Below, one piece after another: positions 1 to 5,629 of a stretch of DNA of 5,726 bases. Location: the NCBI GenBank assembly GCA_947375085.1, contig CANCEQ010000203.1, positions 1-5,726 on the forward strand. The letters are read 5' to 3'. Numbering within the stretch: the stretch's first letter is position 1; each line of letters starts with the position of its first letter. A program made the position numbers and the translations under genes. The stretch comes from Flavobacteriales bacterium. GTDB taxonomy: Bacteria; Bacteroidota; Bacteroidia; Flavobacteriales; Crocinitomicaceae. The notes below the pieces were generated by a model, which worked only from the letters and a program-made list of their open reading frames with translations, was not told the DNA's origin and did no database searches.

Positions 1-486
1 GCGGTTGTTTCCTTGACTTACAAGTTAACAGACCATAAAACAGGAGAAACTATCGAAGAAACAACAGCGGAAAATCCGATGTTATTTTTATACGGTGTTG
101 GTTCTATCATCCCTGAATTTGAACAAAATTTAAATGGTAAAGTTGCTGGCGATATGTTTAAATTCGCTATTGATTCTGAAAATGCGTATGGTAACCGTTC
201 TGAAGAACAAATTGCTATGTTACCAGCAAATATTTTCCATGACGAAGCTGGAAAATTCAATGAAGAAATCGTTGTTGGAGCAATGGTTCCAATGTCTGAT
301 AACGAAGGAAACCATTTAAGAGGTATCGTTCTTGAAATTAAAGACGAATTGGTAAAAATGGATTTCAATCACCCATTAGCAGGAACTGATTTACATTTTG
401 AAGGTACAATTTTAGAAGTTAGACCTGCAACTCAAGAAGAGTTAGACCACGGTCATGCTCACGGTGTTCACGGTCACCAACACTAA
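1..486 (+). CDS. slyD: SlyD-like FKBP-type peptidyl-prolyl cis-trans isomerase (5' end outside window)
   Basis: The reading frame is open from the first base (AVVSLTYKL...), so the gene starts upstream. The TTG at 13 falls inside the conserved first strand (VVSLTYKL) and is not a credible start. An FKBP half-domain is followed by the flap G-x-G-x-x-IPEFEQNLNGKVAGD (about residues 32-51 counted from base 1). Next come AYG and an inserted IF (insert-in-flap) segment (about 65-120), and the FKBP fold is rejoined at DFNHPLAG (121-128). This FKBP-IF-FKBP order is the SlyD plan: a cytoplasmic prolyl isomerase with holdase chaperone activity. The C-terminus DHGHAHGVHGHQH has six histidines, a short version of the metal-binding tail of SlyD, so Ni/Zn binding is possible but inferred. 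A strong terminator follows 18 bases after the stop, so this gene closes its transcription unit. Family assignment is firm; metal handling is not. Confidence 0.93.
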   Translation, partial: AVVSLTYKLTDHKTGETIEETTAENPMLFLYGVGSIIPEFEQNLNGKVAGDMFKFAIDSENAYGNRSEEQIAMLPANIFHDEAGKFNEEIVVGAMVPMSDNEGNHLRGIVLEIKDELVKMDFNHPLAGTDLHFEGTILEVRPATQEELDHGHAHGVHGHQH

Positions 487-504
487 TTGTAAATAGATTT
501 TATT

Positions 505-532
505 AAAAGGAGTGATTTTCACTCCTTTTTTT
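505..532 (+). terminator. Rho-independent terminator of the slyD-like gene
   Basis: AAAAGGAGTGA (505-515) pairs perfectly with TCACTCCTTTT (519-529) across a 3-base TTT loop. An unbroken run of T continues to 532. The 11-bp stem directly joined to a U-tract is a textbook intrinsic terminator. It lies between the SlyD-like gene and the esterase gene and should separate their transcription. Confidence 0.9.
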
Positions 533-544
533 ATGTTTTATAAT

Positions 545-1450
545 ATGATACGATTTTTACTATTCGTTCCTATTTTAATTGTACTTTGTTCTTGCTCAGA
601 AGTTCCTCGACAAAAAACAAAAGCTTCAAAAAAAGAAGAAACTTTAAATAAAACTAACGAATTAATTCATACCTCATTATTTTCCAATCAATTAAATCGA
701 AAATGGAATGTAATGATTTATTTACCTCCTAATTATTATACTGACTCACAAAAGCATTTTGATGTATTGTATCTTCTTCATGGACATGGAGGAAATGAAA
801 CCAGTTGGATGGGGTCAGGTGAAATAAAAACAATGATTGATAATCTAATTTTATCGGATTCTATTAAAGATTTCATCATCGTAATGCCGGAGGGAGGAAA
901 TAGTTGGTTTGTTGACGGAGTAGAAAAAATGGAATCGGCAATTATAAAAGATTTACTACCAACTATAAACAAAAATTATAGAATTAATCAAGATTTTGAA
1001 GCTACTAGTATTGGTGGAATGTCTGCTGGTGGTTATGGTAGTCTTCGTTTCATTTTAAAATATCCCGAACTCTTTCAAAATGCCATTTTAATGAGTCCTG
1101 CCTCCTATTTACCATTTCCTGACGCTACCTCATTTGCTCGTTCTGATGTAGCTTCTTTTAGAGATATAGATGGAAATTTTTCAAATTCAAAGTGGACAGA
1201 ATACAATTATCCAAATTATTGGAAATCGTTTGATAAATCGAAAAAATCACCCCATCATTTCTATTTAAGTGTTGGAACAAGTGATGGATTTACAGGAATC
1301 ATAAAATCTGTAAATGAACGTTTACCAATTGAATTAAATAAAAGAAAGGATAAGCTAACGTATGAAATTCAAAACTACGAAGGTGGACATGAAATGAATG
1401 TCTGGAAACAAGCTTTTAAAAGAGCTATTTTAAAAATTTACAAAAAATAA
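545..1450 (+). CDS. Predicted lipoprotein, alpha/beta-hydrolase of the PF00756 esterase family
   Basis: From the ATG at 545 the product is 301 aa. It begins MIRFLLFVPILIVLCSC, a short basic/hydrophobic signal with a lipobox (L14-C15-S16-C17) and a polar linker, so it is probably a lipid-anchored envelope enzyme. The hydrolase domain shows LYLLHGHGGNETSW (oxyanion-hole strand and loop), then IVMPEGGNSWF. The nucleophile elbow is GGMSAGG with Ser160, the acid is Asp247 in VGTSDGF, and the base is His282 in YEGGHEMNVW, giving a complete catalytic triad. The family includes tributyrin/feruloyl-type esterases and S-formylglutathione hydrolase relatives; the substrate cannot be read here. An in-frame ATG at 533 would add MFYN. 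A GTG at 512 lies inside the terminator stem and is rejected. The start choice between 533 and 545 is uncertain; 545 gives the cleaner signal peptide. Confidence 0.88.
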   Translation: MIRFLLFVPILIVLCSCSEVPRQKTKASKKEETLNKTNELIHTSLFSNQLNRKWNVMIYLPPNYYTDSQKHFDVLYLLHGHGGNETSWMGSGEIKTMIDNLILSDSIKDFIIVMPEGGNSWFVDGVEKMESAIIKDLLPTINKNYRINQDFEATSIGGMSAGGYGSLRFILKYPELFQNAILMSPASYLPFPDATSFARSDVASFRDIDGNFSNSKWTEYNYPNYWKSFDKSKKSPHHFYLSVGTSDGFTGIIKSVNERLPIELNKRKDKLTYEIQNYEGGHEMNVWKQAFKRAILKIYKK

Positions 1451-1484
1451 GTTTGTTTAACATTTATTAATTTTTATTAAACAA
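1448..1484 (+). promoter_or_regulatory. Candidate promoter box and inverted-repeat operator upstream of the TetR-type gene
   Basis: TAAGTTTG (1448-1455) fits the Bacteroidota -7 element TAnnTTTG and overlaps the esterase stop codon. No clear -33 TTG stands at the usual distance. Overlapping it and running downstream is a perfect 8-base inverted repeat, TTGTTTAA (1453-1460) and TTAAACAA (1477-1484), with a 16-base spacer. The octamer TTTATTAA also recurs at 1463 and 1473, a 10-base step, about one helical turn. Position and symmetry suit an operator for self-repression by the regulator that follows. In such AT-rich DNA part of this could arise by chance. A weaker alternative -7 box, TACATTTA, lies at 1495-1502. 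Confidence 0.35.
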
Positions 1485-1524
1485 TAATTAGTAGTACATT
1501 TATAGAAACAATAAATCTCTAAAA

Positions 1525-2184
1525 ATGTCTACACTAGAAAATGTAAGTTCAGAAAATAGTTTTGATGAAAATTCAATCATCACAATTTATATGGAAGATG
1601 TTCTAGAAAGCGAAATAGAACCGAAAAATGTCTTCTCATTTTGTAAAAAACATTCAATTGAAGAAGCAACATTCTATGCTTATTTCGGATCGTTTAAAGC
1701 CCTAAAACAAAGGATTTGGATTAAGTTTTCAGAAAATGTAAACACAGTAATTGAAAACAACACTGAATTCGAAAACTATTCTGAAAAGGATAAACTATTA
1801 ACTTATTTTTTCTCTTTATTTGAAGTTTTCACTTTAAATCGAAGCTACATTGTTTATTCACTTGAAGCTGAAAGCAATCCTTTAAAAAACTGTTTTCAAT
1901 TAAAAGATTTCAGAAAACATTTCAAGCAATTTATTGAAACAAATATTGAGTCTCCAATTAAGAATGATAAAATTGCCAATTATACTACCCCCGTTATGAG
2001 TGAAGGAGTCTGGCTACAATTTTTATTTATTTTAAAATTTTGGATGGATGATACTTCTCCCAATTTCGAAAAAACAGATGTTTTGATTGAGAAATCAATT
2101 ACAACCTCTTCCTTATTTCTAGATACTAAACCATTAGAAAGCTTGTTTGATTTAGCTAAATTTTTATTCAAAGAAAAAATGTAA
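1525..2184 (+). CDS. TetR/AcrR-family transcriptional regulator paired with an ABC1 kinase
   Basis: This 219-aa protein has an N-terminal helix-turn-helix at about residues 16-65. Its core, VFSFCKKHSIEEATFYAYF (36-54) followed by GSFKALKQRIW, follows the TetR_N pattern (helix 2, turn, recognition helix ending in FYxYF, then S-F/K-xxL). The rest (about 75-219) is predicted helical with many aromatic residues, as expected for a TetR ligand-binding and dimerisation domain. The ligand is unknown. The HTH is divergent: a Cys and Glu-rich turn replaces the usual Ala-Gly-Val-Ser. The ATG at 1525 is preceded by an A-rich stretch rather than a Shine-Dalgarno sequence, usual for this phylum. The ABC1-type kinase gene begins 6 bases after the stop, so the two are almost certainly co-transcribed. 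An inverted repeat upstream may be its own operator. Confidence 0.85.
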   Translation: MSTLENVSSENSFDENSIITIYMEDVLESEIEPKNVFSFCKKHSIEEATFYAYFGSFKALKQRIWIKFSENVNTVIENNTEFENYSEKDKLLTYFFSLFEVFTLNRSYIVYSLEAESNPLKNCFQLKDFRKHFKQFIETNIESPIKNDKIANYTTPVMSEGVWLQFLFILKFWMDDTSPNFEKTDVLIEKSITTSSLFLDTKPLESLFDLAKFLFKEKM

Positions 2185-2190
2185 TCTATT

Positions 2191-3504
2191 ATGAAAACGA
2201 TCGACAAAATTCCAACGAGTAAGATTGAACGTGCAAGTCAATTGGTGAAAACAGGTTTAAAAGTGGGTGGAAATTATATTTCTTATTACGGTGAGAAATT
2301 AATTCATCCAAATTTAACAAAAGAAAAACTGAACGAAAATAATGCCGAGGACATTTATGACGGTCTTAAAAACATGAAAGGTAGCGCTTTAAAAGTTGCA
2401 CAAATGTTGAGTATGGACAAAAACATTATGCCTAAAGCTTATGTGGATAAATTCTCATTATCCCAATTTTCTGTCCCTCCCCTTTCTGCTCCTCTTGTTC
2501 GTAAAACGTTTAAAAAATATTTAGGCAAGTTTCCGGAAGAAATCTTTGATACTTTTAGTCCTGATGCTATTAATGCTGCGAGTATTGGGCAAGTTCATTT
2601 AGCAACAAAGGATGACATTAAACTGGCTGTTAAAATTCAATATCCAGGTGTAGCTGACAGCATTAGTTCTGATTTAGCTTTAGTTAAACCTTTTGCTATT
2701 AGAATGTTTAATTTGAAAGGAAATGATTCTGACAAATATTTTGAAGAGGTTGAAAGCAAATTAATTGAAGAGACGGACTACGAATTAGAATTAAAGCAAA
2801 GCATCGAAGTTTCAGAAGCTTGTGGTCATATCTCAAATTTAAAATTCCCTGTTTATTATCCAGAATTATCTTCTTCTAAAATTTTAACGATGAGTTGGAT
2901 GACAGGAGAACATTTATCTGAATTTACCTCACATAATACGGATAGAGAGAAAGGTGATAAAATAGGTCAAGCACTTTGGGATTTTTATATGTATCAAATT
3001 CATGCATTAAAGCAAGTACACGCTGATCCTCATCCTGGTAACTTTCTAATCGACGAAAATTCAAACTTGATTGCAATTGACTTCGGTTGTATGAAAGCCA
3101 TTCCGAATGATTTTTACGTTCCTTATTTTGAACTTGCAACGCTTGAAAATTTAAATAATCCTGTTTTATTTGAAGAAAAATTATATGCACTTGAAATCTT
3201 AAGACCAGATGACAACGAAGCTACGATTTCGCTATTCAAAAAAATATTTCATGAACTTTTAAGCTTATTTTCACTTCCACTTCAGAGCGATTCTTTTGAT
3301 TTTTCGGACACAGCCTTCTTTGCGAAAATGGCTCAAATGGGAGAAAACTTTGCGAAAGATACCGAGATTCGTAAAATGAATGGGAATAGAGGTTCTAAGC
3401 ATTTTTTATACATCAACAGAACTTTCTTTGGATTATACAATTTACTTCATGATTTAAAAGCTAATGTAGATACCAATAATTATAAAAAATACATTTCGAA
3501 ATAA
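2191..3504 (+). CDS. ABC1/AarF/COQ8-family atypical kinase
   Basis: The 437-aa protein carries the motifs of the ABC1 (UbiB/COQ8) kinase-like family in order. The family N-terminal motif is MKGSALKVAQMLS, with K68 and Q71. The Ala-rich loop is NAASIGQVH (128-136), the ATP-site lysine K148 lies in AVKIQYPG, and the ExD motif is E194/D196 in EETDYE. The catalytic loop is HADPHPGN (D279, N284) and the metal-binding DFG is D297-G299. All residues needed for nucleotide binding are present. The N-terminal motif reads KVAQ instead of KxGQ, and the first Ala of the loop is Asn. The surrounding MxGxALKxxQMLS resembles COQ8/ADCK3 more than enterobacterial UbiB. No C-terminal membrane helix is evident. 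COQ8 and UbiB support ubiquinone synthesis, but Bacteroidota typically use menaquinone, so the client here is unknown; membrane-lipid or isoprenoid-linked work is an inference. It is coupled to the TetR-type gene by a 6-base gap. Confidence 0.92.
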   Translation: MKTIDKIPTSKIERASQLVKTGLKVGGNYISYYGEKLIHPNLTKEKLNENNAEDIYDGLKNMKGSALKVAQMLSMDKNIMPKAYVDKFSLSQFSVPPLSAPLVRKTFKKYLGKFPEEIFDTFSPDAINAASIGQVHLATKDDIKLAVKIQYPGVADSISSDLALVKPFAIRMFNLKGNDSDKYFEEVESKLIEETDYELELKQSIEVSEACGHISNLKFPVYYPELSSSKILTMSWMTGEHLSEFTSHNTDREKGDKIGQALWDFYMYQIHALKQVHADPHPGNFLIDENSNLIAIDFGCMKAIPNDFYVPYFELATLENLNNPVLFEEKLYALEILRPDDNEATISLFKKIFHELLSLFSLPLQSDSFDFSDTAFFAKMAQMGENFAKDTEIRKMNGNRGSKHFLYINRTFFGLYNLLHDLKANVDTNNYKKYISK

Positions 3505-3562
3505 CTTTTCTCAATTACTAATTCTTTTTGTTTAGTTTTAGAAATTAAAGTTTAATTAAGAA

Positions 3563-4321
3563 ATGAAAGTACAATATTGTTCTGATTTACATCTAGAATT
3601 CCCTCATAATCTTGAGTTTATAAAGAGAAACCCAATCATTCCAACAGGAGAGATTCTAGTATTAGCAGGAGATATTTTACCATTTCAATTAATTGATAAT
3701 CATGCTGAATTTCTTGATTATTTAGCTGATAATTTCGAGGAAACGTATTGGATTCCAGGGAATCACGAATATTATAGTTCAGATATAAACATTCGAAGTG
3801 GTTCGTTTTGTGAATCTATTCGTTCGAATGTGTATTTAATTAATAACCAAGAAGTTAAATTTAAAGATGTAAATTTCTTATTTTCAACACTTTGGAGTAA
3901 TATCAAAGAAGAAAACAGATTCGTTATAGAAAATACTTTATACGATTTCAAATACATTTTAGATGGGGAATCAAAATTAAACACTTTAAAATTCAATGAA
4001 TTACATCAAATCGATTTGAATTTTATTGAGGAGACTTTACTAAAAAATAAGAATCAAAAAAATGTAGTTGTGAGTCATCATGTACCAACTTTTTTAAATT
4101 ACCCTGAAGAGCATAAACAAAGCAAAGTAAATCAAGGATTTGCAACAGAACTTTACGACCTCATCCACGATTCTTCAATTGATTATTGGATTTATGGGCA
4201 TCATCACTCGAATATTCCCGAATTTGAAATAAACGGTACCAAACTGATTACAAATCAATTAGGCTATGTAAAGTATAAAAAGAATAAAACCTATCGAAAC
4301 GATATTTGTTTTGAGATTTGA
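3563..4321 (+). CDS. Calcineurin-like metallophosphoesterase
   Basis: The 252-aa product has the five metal-binding motifs of the calcineurin-like (PF00149) fold. They are DLH (D8, H10), GD (D37 in LVLAGDI), GNHE (N67-H68-E69), a lone His in VVSHHVP (H172) and GHHH (GHxH, H213 and H215). The two-metal centre is therefore complete and a phosphoesterase reaction is expected. Length and the compact core without a signal peptide fit a cytoplasmic stand-alone enzyme. The substrate (nucleotide, phosphoprotein or other ester) cannot be predicted. It begins 58 bases after the ABC1 kinase gene. That gap is AT-rich and contains only weak promoter-like matches, so membership of the upstream operon is undecided. 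The DNA at its stop codon supplies the -33 part of a promoter for the next gene. Confidence 0.9.
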   Translation: MKVQYCSDLHLEFPHNLEFIKRNPIIPTGEILVLAGDILPFQLIDNHAEFLDYLADNFEETYWIPGNHEYYSSDINIRSGSFCESIRSNVYLINNQEVKFKDVNFLFSTLWSNIKEENRFVIENTLYDFKYILDGESKLNTLKFNELHQIDLNFIEETLLKNKNQKNVVVSHHVPTFLNYPEEHKQSKVNQGFATELYDLIHDSSIDYWIYGHHHSNIPEFEINGTKLITNQLGYVKYKKNKTYRNDICFEI

Positions 4322-4347
4322 TTCTTTGATAAAAAAATAGACCTTTG
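4317..4347 (+). promoter_or_regulatory. Candidate Bacteroidota promoter for pnuC and kinase genes
   Basis: TTTG at 4317-4320, overlapping the phosphoesterase stop, is followed after 19 bases by GACCTTTG (4340-4347). This is one mismatch from the -7 consensus TAnnTTTG, and the spacing is in the usual range. An A-tract lies between the boxes. Transcription would be expected about 5-7 bases downstream, around 4352-4354, which is the pnuC ATG itself. This suggests a leaderless or nearly leaderless mRNA. Support is by motif and spacing only. Confidence 0.5.
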
Positions 4348-4352
4348 TTCCA

Positions 4353-4961
4353 ATGTTAGAAATCGTTCAGAATATAAAATCAGGTATAATCAATACGTCT
4401 CTTGTAGAGTGGTTGGGAGTTTTATCAGGTATTATCTATGTAATTCTAATCTCTTTCAAAAAAATTGCTGCTTGGCTATTCGCATTGATTAGTTCAACCA
4501 TTTATGTTTACCTATGCTATATTTCTAATTTATTTTTAGAAACTGGACTTCAATTCTTCTACGTTGCTATGGCCATTTATGGTTGGTTAAAATGGAAAAA
4601 AGACCTAAATAAAAATGAGGGTATATTGATTCAATGGAAATTAAAACATCACCTGATAAATGTATTTTTTAGTGGGGTTTTAACATTAACTGTGGGATTT
4701 ATTTTTGACAAATACACAGCACAAGCAAATCCTTACACGGATGCATTTTCAACCATTTTTAGTTTAGTAGCCACTTTTATGGTGACAAAAAAGGTTGTAG
4801 AAAACTGGATTTATTGGATCATCATCGATGCCGTTTGTATCTATTTATTTGCTTCTAGAGGACTATACTTAACATCACTCCTTTTTGTACTTTATACCAC
4901 AATCGCCATTATTGGATATTTTCAATGGAGAAAAATCTATAAATTACAAAGTTCGATATGA
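4353..4961 (+). CDS. pnuC: PnuC/PnuT-family inner-membrane vitamin-precursor transporter
   Basis: This 202-aa integral membrane protein has about seven hydrophobic segments (near residues 18-34, 39-58, 62-79, 100-117, 129-146, 152-168, 171-190). It carries the family signature AMAIYGWLKW (72-81) and the C-terminal ENWIYWIIIDAV (150-161), followed by RGLYLTSLLFVLYT. These are hallmarks of PnuC, a facilitator for nicotinamide riboside that relies on intracellular phosphorylation to trap its substrate. Closely related PnuT proteins of Bacteroidota are linked to thiamine by TPP riboswitches. Here the gene overlaps by ATGA a NadR-like kinase, fitting the trapping model, and a TPP riboswitch lies just beyond the kinase. 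Family membership is secure; nicotinamide riboside versus thiamine is open. The pnuC symbol denotes the family. Confidence 0.9.
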   Translation: MLEIVQNIKSGIINTSLVEWLGVLSGIIYVILISFKKIAAWLFALISSTIYVYLCYISNLFLETGLQFFYVAMAIYGWLKWKKDLNKNEGILIQWKLKHHLINVFFSGVLTLTVGFIFDKYTAQANPYTDAFSTIFSLVATFMVTKKVVENWIYWIIIDAVCIYLFASRGLYLTSLLFVLYTTIAIIGYFQWRKIYKLQSSI

Positions 4962-5467
4962 AAATTGCGATTACAGGTCCGGAGTCTTCAGGTAAAACAA
5001 CTTTGACTGAAAAATTAGCAATTAAATACAATGCTAGTTCTGTTCCTGAATTTGCTAGAAATTATTTATTGGAAAGAAATGGAATTTACAATCAACAAGA
5101 TTTAGATACAATTGCGATTGGTCAAGTTAAATCTTGGGAAGCTATACAAACTAATTTCTTGATTTGTGATACCGAAATGACTGTCATTAAAATTTGGTCT
5201 GAATTCAAATACAAATCGTGTAGTAAAACCATTCTAAATCTTTACAATCAACAAAAATTTGATCATTACTTTCTTTGCTTTCCAGATATTCCTTGGGAAG
5301 AAGACCCATTAAGAGAAAATCCTAACGATAGAGAAATACTTTTTGAAATCTATCTTAACGAATTAAAAAAGAACAACTTACCATTCACCATAATTTCAGG
5401 AAATTTAGAAACTCGCTTAAAAACTTGCGAGGAGGTAATTGAAAGACTATCTTTGCCCCATCTCTAA
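4958..5467 (+). CDS. NadR-like P-loop kinase (ribosylnicotinamide-kinase-type domain, AAA_28)
   Basis: The 169-aa product starts MKIAITGPESSGKTTL, a Walker A (G7-T14) in the PESSGKTTL form typical of the ribosylnicotinamide kinase domain of NadR. It continues with VPEFARNYL (29-37), a Walker-B-like CDTEM (70-74) followed by TVIKIWSEFKY, and a lid-type segment PWEEDPLRENPNDR (112-125). All are features of that domain. The DNA-binding and adenylyltransferase domains of full-length NadR are absent, so it is a lone kinase. Its start overlaps the pnuC stop by 4 bases (ATGA), implying translational coupling. A kinase would phosphorylate and trap whatever the carrier brings in. By homology that is nicotinamide riboside; the neighbouring TPP riboswitch makes thiamine or a precursor an alternative. 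Its last codons double as a promoter, and its stop codon lies within the riboswitch aptamer. Confidence 0.88.
   Translation: MKIAITGPESSGKTTLTEKLAIKYNASSVPEFARNYLLERNGIYNQQDLDTIAIGQVKSWEAIQTNFLICDTEMTVIKIWSEFKYKSCSKTILNLYNQQKFDHYFLCFPDIPWEEDPLRENPNDREILFEIYLNELKKNNLPFTIISGNLETRLKTCEEVIERLSLPHL
5425..5455 (+). promoter_or_regulatory. Consensus Bacteroidota promoter inside the kinase gene, driving the TPP riboswitch and TonB receptor
   Basis: TTG (5425-5427), 20 bases, then TATCTTTG (5448-5455) is a full match to the TTG/TAnnTTTG promoter of Bacteroidota. It lies wholly within the 3' coding end of the NadR-like kinase. A start about 5-7 bases after the -7 box would be 5460-5462, at the first stem of the riboswitch aptamer. 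The leader RNA would therefore begin with the aptamer. This is the best promoter match noticed in the window. Confidence 0.7.
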
Positions 5468-5541
5468 GGGGTGCCAAACGAAAGAATGGCTGAGATTATA
5501 CCCATTGAACCTGTCAGGATAATGCCTGCGAAGGGAAGATG
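5459..5541 (+). promoter_or_regulatory. TPP riboswitch (THI element) aptamer
   Basis: The conserved THI-box parts occur in order. P1 is CATCT (5459-5463) with AGATG (5537-5541). P2 is GGGT (5469-5472) with ACCC (5500-5503), preceded by another G. P3 is GCCA (5473-5476) with TGGC (5487-5490). The pyrimidine-sensing CTGAGA is at 5490-5495 and the junction GAACCTG at 5507-5513. P5 is CAGG (5515-5518) with CCTG (5525-5528) around the ATAATG loop, followed by the diphosphate-side GCGAAGGGA (5528-5536). P3 is short, with a 10-base loop. The kinase stop codon (5465-5467) lies between P1 and P2. It should sense thiamine pyrophosphate and lower expression of the TonB-dependent receptor downstream. Identity is very clear; the regulatory mechanism is not. 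Confidence 0.96.
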
Positions 5542-5559
5542 ATACTTTTATTTACAAAC

Positions 5560-5586
5560 GCTAATTATTTATTAATAAGAATTAGC
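5560..5586 (+). promoter_or_regulatory. AT-rich hairpin in the riboswitch expression platform
   Basis: GCTAATT (5560-5566) pairs with AATTAGC (5580-5586). The enclosed sequence contains the self-complementary TTATTAATAA. The hairpin is followed by CCCCTTGTTC rather than a T-run, so it is not a good intrinsic terminator. CCCCTT (5586-5591) is complementary to AAGGGG (5466-5471) of the aptamer P2 region. With G-U ends this extends to eight pairs, a possible alternative helix that excludes P2. Role inferred. Confidence 0.4.
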
Positions 5587-5592
5587 CCCTTG

Positions 5593-5629
5593 TTCTTGTT
5601 CAAATTTTATTTAAAAATGAAAACAAGAA
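5593..5629 (+). promoter_or_regulatory. Hairpin enclosing the TonB-receptor start codon
   Basis: TTCTTGTT (5593-5600) is perfectly complementary to AACAAGAA (5622-5629) in codons 2-5 of the receptor gene. Inside it ATTTT (5604-5608) can pair with AAAAT (5614-5618), which includes the A and U of the AUG. Folding would bury the start codon, a plausible OFF state for translational control by the TPP riboswitch. Pairing is seen in the sequence; function is inferred, and the stem is AT-rich and only moderately stable. Confidence 0.4.

Noticed and set aside
13..15. TTG as the start of the SlyD-like protein
   Set aside because: The frame is open upstream, and the residues before it (AVVS) belong to the conserved first strand of SlyD-type proteins. 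The gene is simply cut by the window edge.
18..368. Minus-strand open frame opposite the SlyD-like gene, and similar antisense frames elsewhere (for example 778-972, 2924-3190)
   Set aside because: Their translations show no recognisable domain, and each is opposite a gene with clear family motifs. They look like reading-frame shadows.
512..544. GTG at 512 as the esterase start
   Set aside because: It lies inside the stem of the 505-532 terminator and would add MIFTPFF before a well-formed lipoprotein signal. ATG 545 (or 533) is more sensible.
3505..3562. Promoter before the metallophosphoesterase (TCTTTTTG at 3523, TAGTTTTA at 3533)
   Set aside because: Each is an imperfect -7 match with no TTG at a suitable upstream distance in very AT-rich DNA; not supportable.
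5456..5471. CCCC...GGGG hairpin at the kinase stop codon as a terminator or anti-aptamer
   Set aside because: Only four pairs with an 8-base loop and no T-run. If transcription starts near 5460, the CCCC arm is not in the leader RNA, so it could matter only on read-through transcripts.
5560..5592. GCTAATT/AATTAGC hairpin as an intrinsic terminator
   Set aside because: It is AT-rich and followed by CCCCTTG rather than a run of T. Kept only as part of a possible expression platform.
5589..5600. Tandem CTTGTT hexamer
   Set aside because: Two copies only; likely by-product of the arm complementary to the start of the receptor gene rather than a meaningful repeat.
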